A DNA stretch of 64,000 nt from Gemmatirosa kalamazoonensis (GCF_000522985.1 NZ_CP007130.1:976504-1040503), one strand, 5' to 3'. Shown: positions 1-9,367, counted from the stretch's first letter. Notes: a model not told the origin generated them from the letters alone. A program made the numbers and translations.

Positions 1-562
1 GCCGTTCGCGCAGGCCCCGTCGCCCGGGATGGACCTGTTCGTGCGCACGGGAGACGATCCGGCTCGTCTCGTCCCCGCGGTGCAGCGGGCGCTGCTCGAG
101 ATCGATCCGGAGCTGCCGCTCTCCATGGCGCGACCGCTCGAGGCGGCGGTGCTCGAGTCGATCGCCGCGCCGCGCTTCCAGACGACGCTGATCACGCTGT
201 TCGGCTGCGTCGCGCTCGCGCTCGCGGTGGTCGGCGTGTACGGCGTCGTCGCGTACGGCGTGACGCAGCGGCAGCGCGAGATGGGGGTGCGCGTCGCGCT
301 CGGTGCCGGACGCGCGCGCGTGCTGCGGCTCGTCGTGTCGCAGGCGCTCGGACCGGTGTGGGCCGGCGTGGCGATCGGTCTCCTTGGCGCGCTCGCGGGG
401 GCGCGGGTGCTCGGACGCTTCGTGTACGCGACGAGCGTGCACGAGCCGGCGACGTACGTGGCGGTCGCGGGCACGCTGGTCGCGGTCGCCGCGGCGGCGG
501 CATACCTGCCGGCGCGCCGCGCGGCAGCGGCGGACCCGGCGTCGGTGCTGCGCGCGGACTGA
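1..562 (+). CDS. ADOP-type ABC permease, C-terminal part (5' end outside window)
   Basis: Coding frame is open from the first bases of the window, so only the last 187 or so residues are present. They contain the second FtsX-like permease domain of an ADOP (acidobacterial duplicated orphan permease, MacB-like) protein: a hydrophobic helix around GCVALALAVVGVYGVVAYGV, the family signature QRQREMGVRVALGA just after it, two further membrane helices, and the usual ending LPARRAAAADPASVLRAD. These proteins resemble the MacB permease but have no ATPase domain of their own; transported substrate is unknown. Four complete paralogues lie further along the window. The family call is secure; the start and any regulator lie upstream of the window. 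Confidence 0.9.
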   Translation, partial: PFAQAPSPGMDLFVRTGDDPARLVPAVQRALLEIDPELPLSMARPLEAAVLESIAAPRFQTTLITLFGCVALALAVVGVYGVVAYGVTQRQREMGVRVALGAGRARVLRLVVSQALGPVWAGVAIGLLGALAGARVLGRFVYATSVHEPATYVAVAGTLVAVAAAAAYLPARRAAAADPASVLRAD

Positions 563-775
563 TCCGTCCCGTCGGGGCGGGACTGGCGCGGGTCGCCGTC
601 GGCGGTCAGGTTGTGCCTCTCGCGCGCCTCGCGCGCGTCGACGGGGCGCCGTCGGCGTGCCGAGCGCGCCGCCGTCCGACCCGCCGCTCCACGCCCTGCG
701 CGCCATGCTCGTCGGTCTCCGTCGTCACGAGTTCGCGTCGTCGTCTCACCCGCGCGCCACGTCGCGTTGCGCGCG

Positions 776-2452
776 ATGACGTCGGAGGACGATTTCTGCG
801 CCCACGCCGTCGCGAGCGGCGGGGCCGGAGTGGTCGCCGAGCGCCTCGACGGCGTCATCGCCGACGCGAACGAGGCCGCGTGCCGGATGCTCGGCTATCC
901 GCGTGACGATCTCGTGGGAAAGCCGTACTCGGTGCTCTGCGTCCCCGAGGACCGCACGAGCCAGTCCACGCTCCGCGCGGCGCTGGTCGCCGGCAAGCGC
1001 GCGTCGCACGTCGGGCGCTGGCGCTACGTGCGACAGAACGGCACGACGCTCGTCGCCGACGTGATCACGTCGCGCGCGCCCGACGGCGGCGACGGCCCGC
1101 GCCACATCGTGTGGGTGCTCCACGAGCGCCTCGCCCCGGCCCCCGACGATCCGGTGCCGGACGCGGCGGTGGTCGGCGAGCGGCTCGAGTCGTTAGGCAT
1201 GCTCGCCGGCGGCATCGCACACGACTTCAACAACGTGCTCGCCGTGGTGCGCGGCAATCTCGAGTTCGCGCGCGACGCGCTGGAGGAGCAGGTCCCCGAC
1301 GTGCGCACCGCGCTCGCCGACCTCCACGCCGTGGAGCGTGCGGCGGAGCGCGCGACGTCGCTCGTGCGGCAGCTGCTCGCGTTCGGCCGCATGCAGACGC
1401 GCTCCCCCGAGTCGCTCGACCTGAACGCGGTCGTGCGCGACGTCCTGCCGCTGCTGCGGCTCTCCGTCGGCGGCGAGATCCCGGTCCAGCCGCATCCGGC
1501 GCCGTCGCTCCCGCGCGTGGTCGCCGACCGCACGCAGATCGAGCAGGTGCTCATGAATCTCGTCGTGAACGCGCGCGACGCGGTCGTGGAAGCGGTGTCG
1601 CAGTCGGAGGCGGAGGGGAGCGCCGAGGGCACCGTGCATCGCATCACCATCTCGACGACGTACGCCACGCTCGACGACGCGGGCGCCGGCCGCGTCGGCG
1701 TGCCGCGCGCGGGCGAGTACGTCTGCGTGTCCGTCACCGACACCGGCATCGGCATGACCGAGGAGACGCGCGCGCGCATCTTCGAGCCGTTCTTCACCAC
1801 GAAGTCGGTCGACCGCGGCACCGGCCTCGGGCTCGCCGCGGCGTGGGGCATGGTGCGCCAGTCCGGCGGCGCGATCCACGTCGAGACGCGCTACGGCGCC
1901 GGCAGCACGTTCGCCGTCTACCTCCCATCGATCACGTCGCCGGCGATCGACGGCGACGCCGACCGCAACGGCGACCTCCCGTCGCGCGACCCGTCGGAGC
2001 GTGCGCGCGCGGTGCGCGAGCGTGGCCCGGCACGCCGGACGGTGCTGCTCGCCGAGGACGACCACGCGGTGCGGCGGGTGACCGCGCGGATCCTGCGCGG
2101 CGCCGGCTACCGCGTGCTCGAGGCGGGCGACGGCGCGGGCGCGCTCGAGCTGTGGCGCGCCTACGGCAGCGAGATCGACGCGCTCGTCGCCGACATGCGC
2201 ATGCCGCGCCTCGGCGGCGAGTCGCTCGCGCGCATCGTCGCGACGGAGCAGCCGGGCTTCCCGGTGGTGCTCATGACCGGTGGTGCCGGCGGCGGCAACG
2301 GTCACGGCGAGCGGGGCGCGGGCAGTGCGGCGCACACCGAGGTCCTCGCGGCGCGCGCCGGCGACGTCCCGCCGCTCGAGAAACCGTTCGCCGCCGCGTC
2401 GCTGCTCGACCGGCTGGCCGCGCTGCTGCCGGCGGGCGACGCGGTGCGTTAG
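776..2452 (+). CDS. PAS-domain hybrid sensor histidine kinase with C-terminal receiver
   Basis: Predicted 558-residue hybrid kinase. In order: a PAS sensor domain (about residues 12-125, with the typical ANEAACRMLGYPRDDLVGK segment), a phosphoacceptor helix GMLAGGIAHDFNN with His149, an HATPase domain (N box NLVVNARDA, G1 DTGIGM, G2 GTGLGLAAAWG), and a response-regulator receiver (about 425-555) with the acidic pair EDD, phosphoacceptor Asp473 in VADMRMP, and the Lys in LEKPF. There is no membrane segment, so it should be cytosolic and may phosphorylate its own receiver. I start it at ATG 776; the frame stays open to TTG 611 but that stretch is Arg-rich and has no domain. No output regulator adjoins it. 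The stop codon lies in a CGTTAGGC octamer. Confidence 0.9.
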   Translation: MTSEDDFCAHAVASGGAGVVAERLDGVIADANEAACRMLGYPRDDLVGKPYSVLCVPEDRTSQSTLRAALVAGKRASHVGRWRYVRQNGTTLVADVITSRAPDGGDGPRHIVWVLHERLAPAPDDPVPDAAVVGERLESLGMLAGGIAHDFNNVLAVVRGNLEFARDALEEQVPDVRTALADLHAVERAAERATSLVRQLLAFGRMQTRSPESLDLNAVVRDVLPLLRLSVGGEIPVQPHPAPSLPRVVADRTQIEQVLMNLVVNARDAVVEAVSQSEAEGSAEGTVHRITISTTYATLDDAGAGRVGVPRAGEYVCVSVTDTGIGMTEETRARIFEPFFTTKSVDRGTGLGLAAAWGMVRQSGGAIHVETRYGAGSTFAVYLPSITSPAIDGDADRNGDLPSRDPSERARAVRERGPARRTVLLAEDDHAVRRVTARILRGAGYRVLEAGDGAGALELWRAYGSEIDALVADMRMPRLGGESLARIVATEQPGFPVVLMTGGAGGGNGHGERGAGSAAHTEVLAARAGDVPPLEKPFAAASLLDRLAALLPAGDAVR

Positions 2453-2472
2453 GCGGCCCGTTAGGCAGGTCG

Positions 2473-3480
2473 TCAGGCGCGGCGTCGCGCGTACACCTCG
2501 AGCCACGGCGCCCACTCCGCCTCGTCGCCGGCCAGGAGGCGAAGGGCGCCCTTCAGCAGCCGCTCCTCCCACGCCGCCCACGGCCGCGTCCACTCGTCGG
2601 CGATGGGCACCAGCGCGTCGCCGTACACGCGCACGACCTCGAAGCCGAGCGGCTCGAGCAGACGTCGCAGCGACCCCGGCGTGAATCCGTGCCGATACGG
2701 GAAGGCGAGCAGGTTGTTGTGCGCGAGCAGCCGCTCCGCCACCGGCCCGAGCGGCCCGTCGAGTCGCTCGCGGATCGCGGCGTAGAACGCGCCGTTAGGC
2801 ACCCGCAGCGCCAGCACGCCGCCCGCGCCGAGCAGCGCCGCCGTGCGGTGCGCCGCGCCGCGCGGGTCGGGGAGCTGCTCGAAGCAGTTCCACACCGCGA
2901 CCGCGTCGAACGCGCCGGCCACCGTGTCGCCGCGGGCCGCGTAGCCGTCGAGGTCCGCCTCCTCCACCTCGACGTCGTCACCCACGGCCTCGCGCGCCAC
3001 GGCGAGCGCCGCGGCGTTGATGTCGATCCCCGTCGCGCGCCATCCGCGACGCGCCGCCGCGGCGAGGAAGCCGCCGACGTAGCTCCCCACCTCGAGCACG
3101 CGCCCGCGGCGGCCGAGCACCTCCTCCAGCCGCTCGGCCTGTGCGCCGTACGCATCGCGCTGGGTGTCGTGCAGCGCGCGCAGCGCGTCCGCCTCGACCG
3201 CCTCGTCGGCGTACGCCTCGCGCAGCGCGATGTCGCGCTCGCGCGGGTTGCGGTACACGAGCGTGCACTGCGCACAGCGCGCGAGGCCGAGCGGCAGCCG
3301 CTGGGAGAACGCCACGCGATCGACGAGCCGCTCGACCGGCACGCCGGGTCGCAGCCGCGCGTCGTGGAACGCCCACAGCCGCTCCTGCTCGGCGCGCAGC
3401 GCGTCGCCGTCGGCGAGCGTGTCGCCGGGCGCGTGGCCGCACACGGGGCACGCCGTGAGCTCGTACGTCGCCGTCGTCAC
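2473..3480 (-). CDS. class I SAM-dependent methyltransferase with N-terminal zinc ribbon
   Basis: 335 residues from GTG 3480. The N-terminus carries CPVCGH and, about 65 residues later, CAQC, the Cys pairs of the zinc-binding domain found in front of many Methyltransf_23-type enzymes. The SAM motif I is VLEVGSYVGGFLAAAARRG, with an acidic end to beta-2 (GIDIN), then VWNCFEQLPDP as the motif IV region. Enzymes of this build often modify sugars or polyketide-like small molecules; the substrate here cannot be told. It is transcribed in the same direction as the regulator upstream (52-bp gap). The frame stays open to 3774, but that extension is low-complexity Arg/Ser/Thr and overlaps the regulator, so I reject it. 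Confidence 0.85.
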   Translation of the reverse strand: MTTATYELTACPVCGHAPGDTLADGDALRAEQERLWAFHDARLRPGVPVERLVDRVAFSQRLPLGLARCAQCTLVYRNPRERDIALREAYADEAVEADALRALHDTQRDAYGAQAERLEEVLGRRGRVLEVGSYVGGFLAAAARRGWRATGIDINAAALAVAREAVGDDVEVEEADLDGYAARGDTVAGAFDAVAVWNCFEQLPDPRGAAHRTAALLGAGGVLALRVPNGAFYAAIRERLDGPLGPVAERLLAHNNLLAFPYRHGFTPGSLRRLLEPLGFEVVRVYGDALVPIADEWTRPWAAWEERLLKGALRLLAGDEAEWAPWLEVYARRRA

Positions 3481-3532
3481 GGAAGGGAGCGGACGCGCGT
3501 CGCGGCGTGCCGACGCGCCTAACGGCGGACGG

Positions 3533-4378
3533 TCAGACGGCCGCCGTGGGCGGAGCGCCGGCGGTCGCGATCGTGGCCGCGAACGCGGCGAGCACCGGCG
3601 CCGCGCCGTCCTGCCGCGCGTCGCGCACCTTGATCCCCGCGTACCGCCGCAGCGCGTTGCGCAGCCCGTTCCCCGACGGGAAGTGGAGCGTGATCGCCAC
3701 CTCGTCCACCGTGTCGGCGCGGTCGGCGAGCATGCGTGCCGCGAGCAGCAGTCGGCACCAGGTGAGGATCTCACGGGGCGCCGGCACGCCGGCTCGGCGC
3801 GCGCGGTCGACGAGCGCCTGGCGGCTGATCCCGAACGCGCGCGCGACGTCGGGCACCGTCGCCGCGTCGCCGTGGTGCTCGAGGCAGTAGCGCACCACCG
3901 GCATGATCGACGACGGGACGATCGCCTCGACGTCGGCCACGAGGCGGTCCGCCGCGGCGCGCTGCCCGGCCTTCGCGAGCGCCGCGCGCAGCGCGAGGCC
4001 GCGGTCGTCCACGCCCTCGACGATCAGCTCGTGCACACCGGCGCGGGCGAAGTCGAGGATCGCCGACGAGAGGTCCGTCATCCGCGCGTAGCCGACGACG
4101 ACGGCGTCCGGCTGCGCCGCGCGAATGCTTTGGATCACGGCATCCGTCGGCACGTGATCCGCGTCACGCGCTTCCACGACGACCACGCCCCACCGTCGGT
4201 CGGTCAGCGCCGCGCGCAGCTCGGAGATGCGCTCGACGCGATGGATCCCCACAGTCGACACGGACCGTCCCGGGCTCCCCGAGGGGCCGGGCCGGATCGC
4301 CTGGTTCAGCCGCGCCACCGCTTCACGGTCGCACAGCAAGGCCAGCACGTCGCCGCGTCGCGCCGTGGTGCTCACCAT
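3533..4378 (-). CDS. AraC-like transcriptional regulator with receiver-like N-terminal domain
   Basis: 281 residues. The C-terminal part holds two helix-turn-helix units (VPDVARAFGISRQALVDRAR, then the region around TVDEVAITLHFPSGNGLRNALRRY) in AraC arrangement. The N-terminal 120 residues (WGVVVVEARDAD, PDAVVVGYARMTD, GVHELIVEGVD) look like a degenerate response-regulator fold with no clear phosphoacceptor Asp. A strong SD-like GGAGGAGG abuts the ATG at 4378; it is also ideally placed 6 nt before the following GTG codon, so the start could be 4375. The gene diverges from the small lipoprotein gene at 4531. An imperfect palindrome between them is a plausible site for this protein. Confidence 0.8.
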   Translation of the reverse strand: MVSTTARRGDVLALLCDREAVARLNQAIRPGPSGSPGRSVSTVGIHRVERISELRAALTDRRWGVVVVEARDADHVPTDAVIQSIRAAQPDAVVVGYARMTDLSSAILDFARAGVHELIVEGVDDRGLALRAALAKAGQRAAADRLVADVEAIVPSSIMPVVRYCLEHHGDAATVPDVARAFGISRQALVDRARRAGVPAPREILTWCRLLLAARMLADRADTVDEVAITLHFPSGNGLRNALRRYAGIKVRDARQDGAAPVLAAFAATIATAGAPPTAAV

Positions 4379-4452
4379 CCTCCTCCACTGCAGGGCCCGC
4401 AACGGTCGGCACAACAAATCGTACGGCTGTGCGTTACCGGTTGACGCGTGGT

Positions 4453-4470
4453 GTGGTCACTTGTCACCAC
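4453..4470. promoter_or_regulatory. 18-bp imperfect palindrome between divergent regulator and lipoprotein genes
   Basis: GTGGTCACTTGTCACCAC pairs at 7 of 8 positions around its centre. It lies 75 bp before the AraC-like gene start (4378) and 61 bp before the lipoprotein start (4531). A TTGACG at 4441-4446 directly precedes it. Candidate operator only; no binding evidence. Confidence 0.4.
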
Positions 4471-4530
4471 GTGTGGGCGTGGTGCAGGGCGCCAGTACAT
4501 CCCTACAGCACACCCCGTTCGGAGTCCTTC

Positions 4531-4740
4531 ATGCGCCCTGTGTTCGTTCGCTCCGTGCTGCGGCTCGTGACGATCGCCGTCCCCACGGCGGTCGCCTTCG
4601 GTCTGGCCGCTTGCCGCAGCGTGACCGGCCCCGGTGAATCGCCGCGTGCTGCCGCGCGCGACTCCGCCTCCATTGCGCAGCGCGCCACGCATCTCGGCGA
4701 CACCGCCGCCGCGAAGTGCTGCGTGCAGCCCTGGTACTGA
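4531..4740 (+). CDS. small lipoprotein, 69 aa, unknown function
   Basis: ATG at 4531 opens a 69-residue protein with a basic N-terminus, a hydrophobic helix and a lipobox (GLAAC, Cys near residue 28), so it is expected to be acylated and kept in the envelope. The mature part is only about 40 residues, polar and Ala/Arg/Ser-rich, ending in a Cys-Cys pair near the C-terminus (AAKCCVQPWY). I recognise no family. A weak GGAG lies about 8 nt before the start. The frame stays open upstream to 4429, but those residues precede a good signal peptide. It diverges from an AraC-like regulator that may control it. Confidence 0.6.
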   Translation: MRPVFVRSVLRLVTIAVPTAVAFGLAACRSVTGPGESPRAAARDSASIAQRATHLGDTAAAKCCVQPWY

Positions 4741-4823
4741 GCGCGCACAGCCCGCGCCTGCGCGCTCCCGATCGGAGCCGCGAGTACCCACCGCAGCCGA
4801 TGCGACGACTCCCCGCCGCCGAC

Positions 4824-6179
4824 TCATCGCGCCAGCCTCTCCGCGTACCGCCGAGCGGCCGGCAGCGCTTCGAGCGTGCGCAGCACGGCCTGGACGCGCG
4901 GCGACTGCGGCGCGGCGACGCGCCGTGCGCGTGCCGCGTCGCGTGTGGGACGCTGGGCGCCGAGCGACACGGCGTCGGTGACGCGCTCCGCGCGCAGCCG
5001 CACCTCGTGGAACGCGCCCGCGGCGGCGAGATCGGAGGACCGCGCCGCGTACTCGGCGGCGCGCGGATCGCCGATGGCGAGCAGCGCCTCGGCGAACGCG
5101 GCGAGCGCCTGCGCGTTCTCGAATGGCTGGCCGGAGCGGCCGATCGTGCGCTCGAGATCGCGCGCGAGATGCTCCACCAGTCGCCGCTCGCCGAGCGCCG
5201 CGGCCGCACGCGCGGCCGCGCCGATCGCCGGCAGACGGATGCGCGCGAGATCGCTCAGCTCCAGCGCACCGAGGCACGCACTGAGCGCCGCGCGGTGCTC
5301 GCCCGCGAGGTGCCCGGCCTCCGCCAGGTTCACGAGCGCCTCCGCGCGCTGGTCCGGCGCGTCGGGCGACGTCTGACGGAGCGCGGCCCAGCCATGCGGG
5401 AGCGCGGTCTCGATGTCGCCGGCCGTCACCGCGGCGATGAACAGGCCCTGGTGCGCGGCGCGTCGCATCTCCACCGAGCCGGCGCGGCGCGCGGCGACCA
5501 CCGCACGCCGGAAGCAGCGGCGCGCCTCGGGGTAGTTGCCGCGCATGTTCGCGACGACGCCCATGCCGAGCAGCGCGCGGGCGCGGACGTCGGTCGCGTG
5601 CGCCGGACGCGCCACGTCGAGCGCGGCGCGGTACGACTCCCGCGCCGCCTCGAGCGCGCCGAGCTGCCGCGCCGCGCGCCCCTGCTGGGCGAGCAGCAGT
5701 CCCTCGCAGCGGGCGCCGAGGATGGGCGCGGCGGCGAGCCGCAGCGCCGCGAGATTCGTGAGGGCGAGTCGGAACGCGCCCGCCATCTCCTGCTCCGCGA
5801 CGAGCCGCTGCAGCGCGGCGACCGCGCTCTCGCGGTCGCCGTCGGACGCACCGCCGAGGAGCCGACCGAGCGCGTGCAGCGCATCGCCTGCCGCGGCCGC
5901 GGCGTCGAGCGCCCGCGTCGCCGCATCGTCGTCCGCGGCATGTCGGCCGCGCGTCGCCGCGACGACGGCCTGCACCGCGTCGCCGCCGGCAGCGAGCAGG
6001 GCGGGGCGGTCGGCATGGCCGAGCGAGGCCGCGCGGGCGAGCGCATGGGCGGCGATCAGCCAGGCGTCGTCCGCTGCCCCGATGGGCGATCGACCGCCCA
6101 GCCGCGCTACGTCCTCGCGGTAGGCGTCGAAGGGAGCGACGGGTGCGAGCAGGTCGGGTTCGTGGGCGAGGCGCGTCAC
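4824..6179 (-). CDS. TPR-repeat protein, possible regulator fragment or scaffold
   Basis: 451 residues, almost entirely helical and Ala/Arg/Leu-rich. It has several tetratricopeptide-like units, for example GALEAARESYRAALDVARPA, GNYPEARRCFRRAVVAARRAG and AGEHRAALSACLGALELSDL. No signal peptide or membrane helix is visible, so it is likely cytosolic. The arrangement resembles the helical-repeat tail of MalT/BTAD-type regulators, but no DNA-binding or nucleotide-binding domain is present, so a partner-binding role is the safest inference. It diverges from the beta-family gene at 6323. Start ATG 6179 is chosen because the longer frame upstream is low complexity. Confidence 0.75.
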   Translation of the reverse strand: MTRLAHEPDLLAPVAPFDAYREDVARLGGRSPIGAADDAWLIAAHALARAASLGHADRPALLAAGGDAVQAVVAATRGRHAADDDAATRALDAAAAAGDALHALGRLLGGASDGDRESAVAALQRLVAEQEMAGAFRLALTNLAALRLAAAPILGARCEGLLLAQQGRAARQLGALEAARESYRAALDVARPAHATDVRARALLGMGVVANMRGNYPEARRCFRRAVVAARRAGSVEMRRAAHQGLFIAAVTAGDIETALPHGWAALRQTSPDAPDQRAEALVNLAEAGHLAGEHRAALSACLGALELSDLARIRLPAIGAAARAAAALGERRLVEHLARDLERTIGRSGQPFENAQALAAFAEALLAIGDPRAAEYAARSSDLAAAGAFHEVRLRAERVTDAVSLGAQRPTRDAARARRVAAPQSPRVQAVLRTLEALPAARRYAERLAR

Positions 6180-6322
6180 GTCGGGATTCGATCCGGAACC
6201 ATTCCTGGCCGTCCATGCGACGTCGCCGAACGCGGGCCGGGTCGGCTCTCTGCCCTAGGATACAGAACGATCCCGGCTCCAACTAGTGGCGGCGACGCCA
6301 CAGGTCCCGTGGCGGGTACTGC

Positions 6323-7162
6323 ATGAGGCCCGCCACGTACGCGCCGATCTACGTGCCGATCCTCCCCGTGGAGCCGAGCCAGCTCGCCGGGCTCGCCGCC
6401 ACGAGCGAGGAGGTGAAGGCGTCGCTCACGCCGCTGTTCGACGTCGTGTCGTTCGGTCCCGAGCTGGCCGACGGCGGTGGCGGCGTCGAGCGCGCGCTCT
6501 CGCGCCAGCTCGACGCGATCGCCAGCGCGTGGGGCGACCGGCGCGCGTACCTCGACTGCCGCACCGGCCGCGGCGACGAGCGTCTTCCCGACGGACGCGT
6601 GCACCTCGCGCATCTGTTCGACGAGGAGCAGGCGCGCGGACTGCGGCTCGTCCCCGTGACCGGGCTGCAGCGCCCGACGGCGTACCAGCTCGCGGTGGCG
6701 GCGGCGGCGAGTGAGCGCGAGCGCGGCGCGTGCCTCCGCCTCGAGCTGGCCGACCTCGGCGACCGCTGGCGCATCGACACGTGCGTGCACTCGTTCCTCG
6801 CCGCGCAGCGGCTCGCGCCGGAGATGCTCGACCTGCTCGTCGACATCGGCGAGATCGGCCACGCGCGGCTGCCGCTGCTGGAGATCACGGCGCGCGCGGT
6901 GCTCGAGCCGCTCGCGCTGCTCGCGCCGTGGCGATCGGTGATCCTCGCCGCGTCGGCCCCGTCGCCCGCCGCCGGCGGGCACTCGGCCGCGGCGCGCAAC
7001 GCGTGGATGCTGTGGCGCTTCCTCGCCAACTCGTCGGCGCTCGGGCAGCGGTTGCGCTTCAGCGACCACGCCGCGGCCGGTCCCGAGCCTGCCGATTTCG
7101 CCGTCGCTGCGGCGACGACCGAACACCTCACCGTGGTGGTCGAGCAGCTCGCTGCGCTCTGA
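6323..7162 (+). CDS. beta-family protein (T4 'beta protein' family, PF14350-like)
   Basis: 279 residues. The opening YAPIYVPILPVEPSQLAGLA, then LTPLFDVVSF, the RRAYLDCR strand, the block EEQARGLRLVPVTGL and CLRLELADL about 100-155 follow the alternating strand/helix pattern of the 'beta protein' family, named from phage T4-like genomes and widespread in bacterial accessory regions. Biochemical function is unknown. Typical members are 350 residues or more, so this one is short at the C-terminus. No phage or defence gene adjoins it. ATG 6323 is preceded by no clear SD. The family call rests on pattern recognition, not a profile search. Confidence 0.65.
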   Translation: MRPATYAPIYVPILPVEPSQLAGLAATSEEVKASLTPLFDVVSFGPELADGGGGVERALSRQLDAIASAWGDRRAYLDCRTGRGDERLPDGRVHLAHLFDEEQARGLRLVPVTGLQRPTAYQLAVAAAASERERGACLRLELADLGDRWRIDTCVHSFLAAQRLAPEMLDLLVDIGEIGHARLPLLEITARAVLEPLALLAPWRSVILAASAPSPAAGGHSAAARNAWMLWRFLANSSALGQRLRFSDHAAAGPEPADFAVAAATTEHLTVVVEQLAAL

Positions 7163-7200
7163 CGCGCGGCTGGCCGACCTCCCTCTACCCGAACGATTCC

Positions 7201-7470
7201 ATGCTCCGCGTCCGCCGCTCCCTTCCGCGCCGTCCCGCGCCGTCGTCGTCGCGCACGTACGTCGTGCTCGCCGTCGGGGAGCCCGCCACGGCCGGCGGCG
7301 TGCGCGCGTTAGGCACGCTGAGCGCCCCCTGCCGAGGTGCGGCGCGTGCCCTCGCGCAGGCGCTGCACGCCGACGTGCTGCCGTGCCGGCTCCGCGTGGT
7401 CGCGGCGGGGAGCGCGCCGGGCGACCTCGTGGCGCGCGCGCTCGCCTGCGACGGCCAGGCCGTGGCCTGA
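7201..7470 (+). CDS. hypothetical protein, 89 aa
   Basis: ATG 7201 to TGA 7470 gives 89 residues: a basic, Pro/Ser-rich start, then a segment that looks folded (TYVVLAVGEPATAGGVRALG and LHADVLPCRLRVVAAG). Codon third positions are mostly G/C, as in real genes here. I recognise no family. It lies 38 bp after the beta-family gene in the same direction and could be cotranscribed. No SD is visible. A chance frame cannot be excluded. Confidence 0.4.
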   Translation: MLRVRRSLPRRPAPSSSRTYVVLAVGEPATAGGVRALGTLSAPCRGAARALAQALHADVLPCRLRVVAAGSAPGDLVARALACDGQAVA

Positions 7471-7676
7471 GGGCGCCTAACGGGGCGGGGCGGCTCCGAC
7501 CGGTCCCGGCCGGTCCCAGCCGGTGAACGGTTCGTCACGCGGGAGCCCGGCCTCCGCCCTCGGGCGCGAAAAAAAGCATCCCTCCGATTCGTGTGAGTGT
7601 CGTATGTTGAGACGCGCCGCCCCGGACACGGGACGGCGCGTCACGCGCCGGGCTCACCCTCATCGCCGCAGCCGCC

Positions 7677-9247
7677 ATGCGCCTCTCGTCCCTCGCTCGC
7701 CGGGCCTCGATCGGCCTGGCGCTCTGTGCCCTGGTCGTCGGAGCCGGAGCCGCCCTGCCGCGCCGCAGCCCGGAGGAGCTGCTCGGGCAGGTCATGACGC
7801 TCGTGCGCGACCGGTACGCGGCGTCGGAAGTCACGGACGTCTACGCTGCCGCGGCGCGCGGGCTCGTGCGCGAGCTCGGCGACCCGTACAGCCAGCTCCT
7901 CTCGCCGAAGGAGCTCGAGGACTTCTCCCGCTCGACGCTCGGCCGGTACGCGGGCGTGGGCATGGAGGTGGTGCCGGTCGACAGCGCGTTCTACGTCGGC
8001 GAGGTGTTCCCCGGCGGCGCGAGCGAGGCGGCCGGCTTCCGGCGCGGCGACCGCGTCACGCGCGTGGACGGACGCGCCGTCGACGGGATGCCGCTCGACA
8101 GCGTGGTGGGGCGGCTGCGCGGCGCGCCTAACAGCACGGTCGACGTGGAGACGCGCCGCGGCGCCGCCGGGCCGGCGATGGCGACGCTGCGCCGTGGCAC
8201 GGTGCACGTGCCGGCGGTGCCGTTCGTCGTCGCGCAGCGCGGCATCGTCTACGTGCCGCTCCCCGGCGTCTCGGGATCGGCGGGCGCGGAGGTGCAGAAC
8301 GCGATCTCGCGCGCGGCGTCGAGCGGCGCGAAGGGGATCGTGCTCGATCTGCGCGGCAACGGCGGCGGCGCGGTGGACCAGGCGGTGCGCGTGGTCAGCG
8401 GCCTGCTGCCGCCGCAGAAGCCGGTGCTGGAGATCCGCGAGCGCACGGGATCGATCGTGCTGCGCACCGAGCCGGGGCCGCAGGTGAACCTGCCGCTCGT
8501 CGTGCTGCAGGACGGTGGCACGGCGTCGGCCGCGGAGATCATCGGCGGCGCGCTGCAGGACCATGACCGCGCGCTCATCGTCGGCACGCGCTCGTTCGGC
8601 AAGGGGCTCGCCCAGTCGGTGTTCCCGCTCGACGGCGGATGGGCGCTCAAGCTGACGACCGCACGCTGGTTCACGCCGGCCGGCCGCTCGATCCACCGCG
8701 ACCGCACCGCGGCCGACTCGGCGCGCCACGTCGCGCTCGTCGGCGACGTGCCGGCGGGGCAGGTGACGGAGGCGCGGGCGTTCCGCACGGCGGGGGGCGG
8801 CCGCTGCGCGGCGACGGCGGCATCGCGCCCGACGTCGTGGTGCCCTACGACACGTTAGGCGGCGCCGACCGCGCGATGGCGCTCGCCCTCGGCCGCGACG
8901 GCGCGGGCGCGAACCGCGCCATCGCGCGTCTCGCCCACGAGCTCTCGCTGCGCGTGGACACGTCGTTCGCGGTGACGCCGGCGTGGCGCGAGCAGCTCCG
9001 CCGCGAGCTCGCACGCGAGCACGTCACGGTCGACTCCGTGCAGTGGGCCGCGGCATCGACGTGGGTCAACCAGCTCCTCGAGCAGCGCGTGGCGACGTTC
9101 GCGTTCGGGCCGGGCGAGGCGCGCCGCCGCGCGCTCGCCTACGACCGGCAGTACCAGGTCGCCGACTCGCTGCTGCGCGCGGCGACGACGGCGCGCGACC
9201 TGGTCTTCCGCGTCGGGGCCACCGCGGCGACGAAGGGCGGGGCGTGA
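7677..9247 (+). CDS. S41 family C-terminal processing peptidase, one-base frameshift
   Basis: Secreted or membrane-anchored protease of the CtpA/tail-specific family. It has an N-terminal hydrophobic segment, a PDZ domain (about residues 85-165, from VGMEVVPVDSAFYVGEVF to VDVETRRG), and a catalytic core with the Ser in DGGTASAAEIIGG and the Lys in RSFGKG. The first frame runs 7677-8858, but the conserved motif GGRPLRGDGGIAPDVVVPYD and the rest of the protein lie in another frame ending at 9247. One extra G in the six-G run at 8792-8797 restores a continuous 523-residue protein. Either the base is missing from the assembly or the gene has decayed recently; the downstream part is well preserved. 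Confidence 0.85.
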
Positions 9248-9278
9248 GCCGTTAGGCGCTCGGCGGGAGCCCGACGAC

Positions 9279-9307
9279 TTGTCGCCCCGCGGCACGCGCC
9301 GTAGTTT
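9279..9307 (+). promoter_or_regulatory. candidate promoter, TTGTCG-17-TAGTTT
   Basis: A -35-like TTGTCG (9279-9284) and a -10-like TAGTTT (9302-9307) are separated by 17 bp. They lie 61 bp before the beta-barrel gene start at 9368. A similar pair (TTGACG-17-TAGCGT) precedes the RCC1 gene. Pattern only. Confidence 0.45.
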
Positions 9308-9367
9308 CGCGCGGCCGTCGAGGTGTCCGCCGCGGTTCCCGTCGAGACTCTCTCACTCCATCCCGCC

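Noticed and set aside
4372..6282. Second long minus-strand frame overlapping the TPR gene
   Set aside because: Pure Arg/Ala/Gly low complexity in an alternative frame, no domain.
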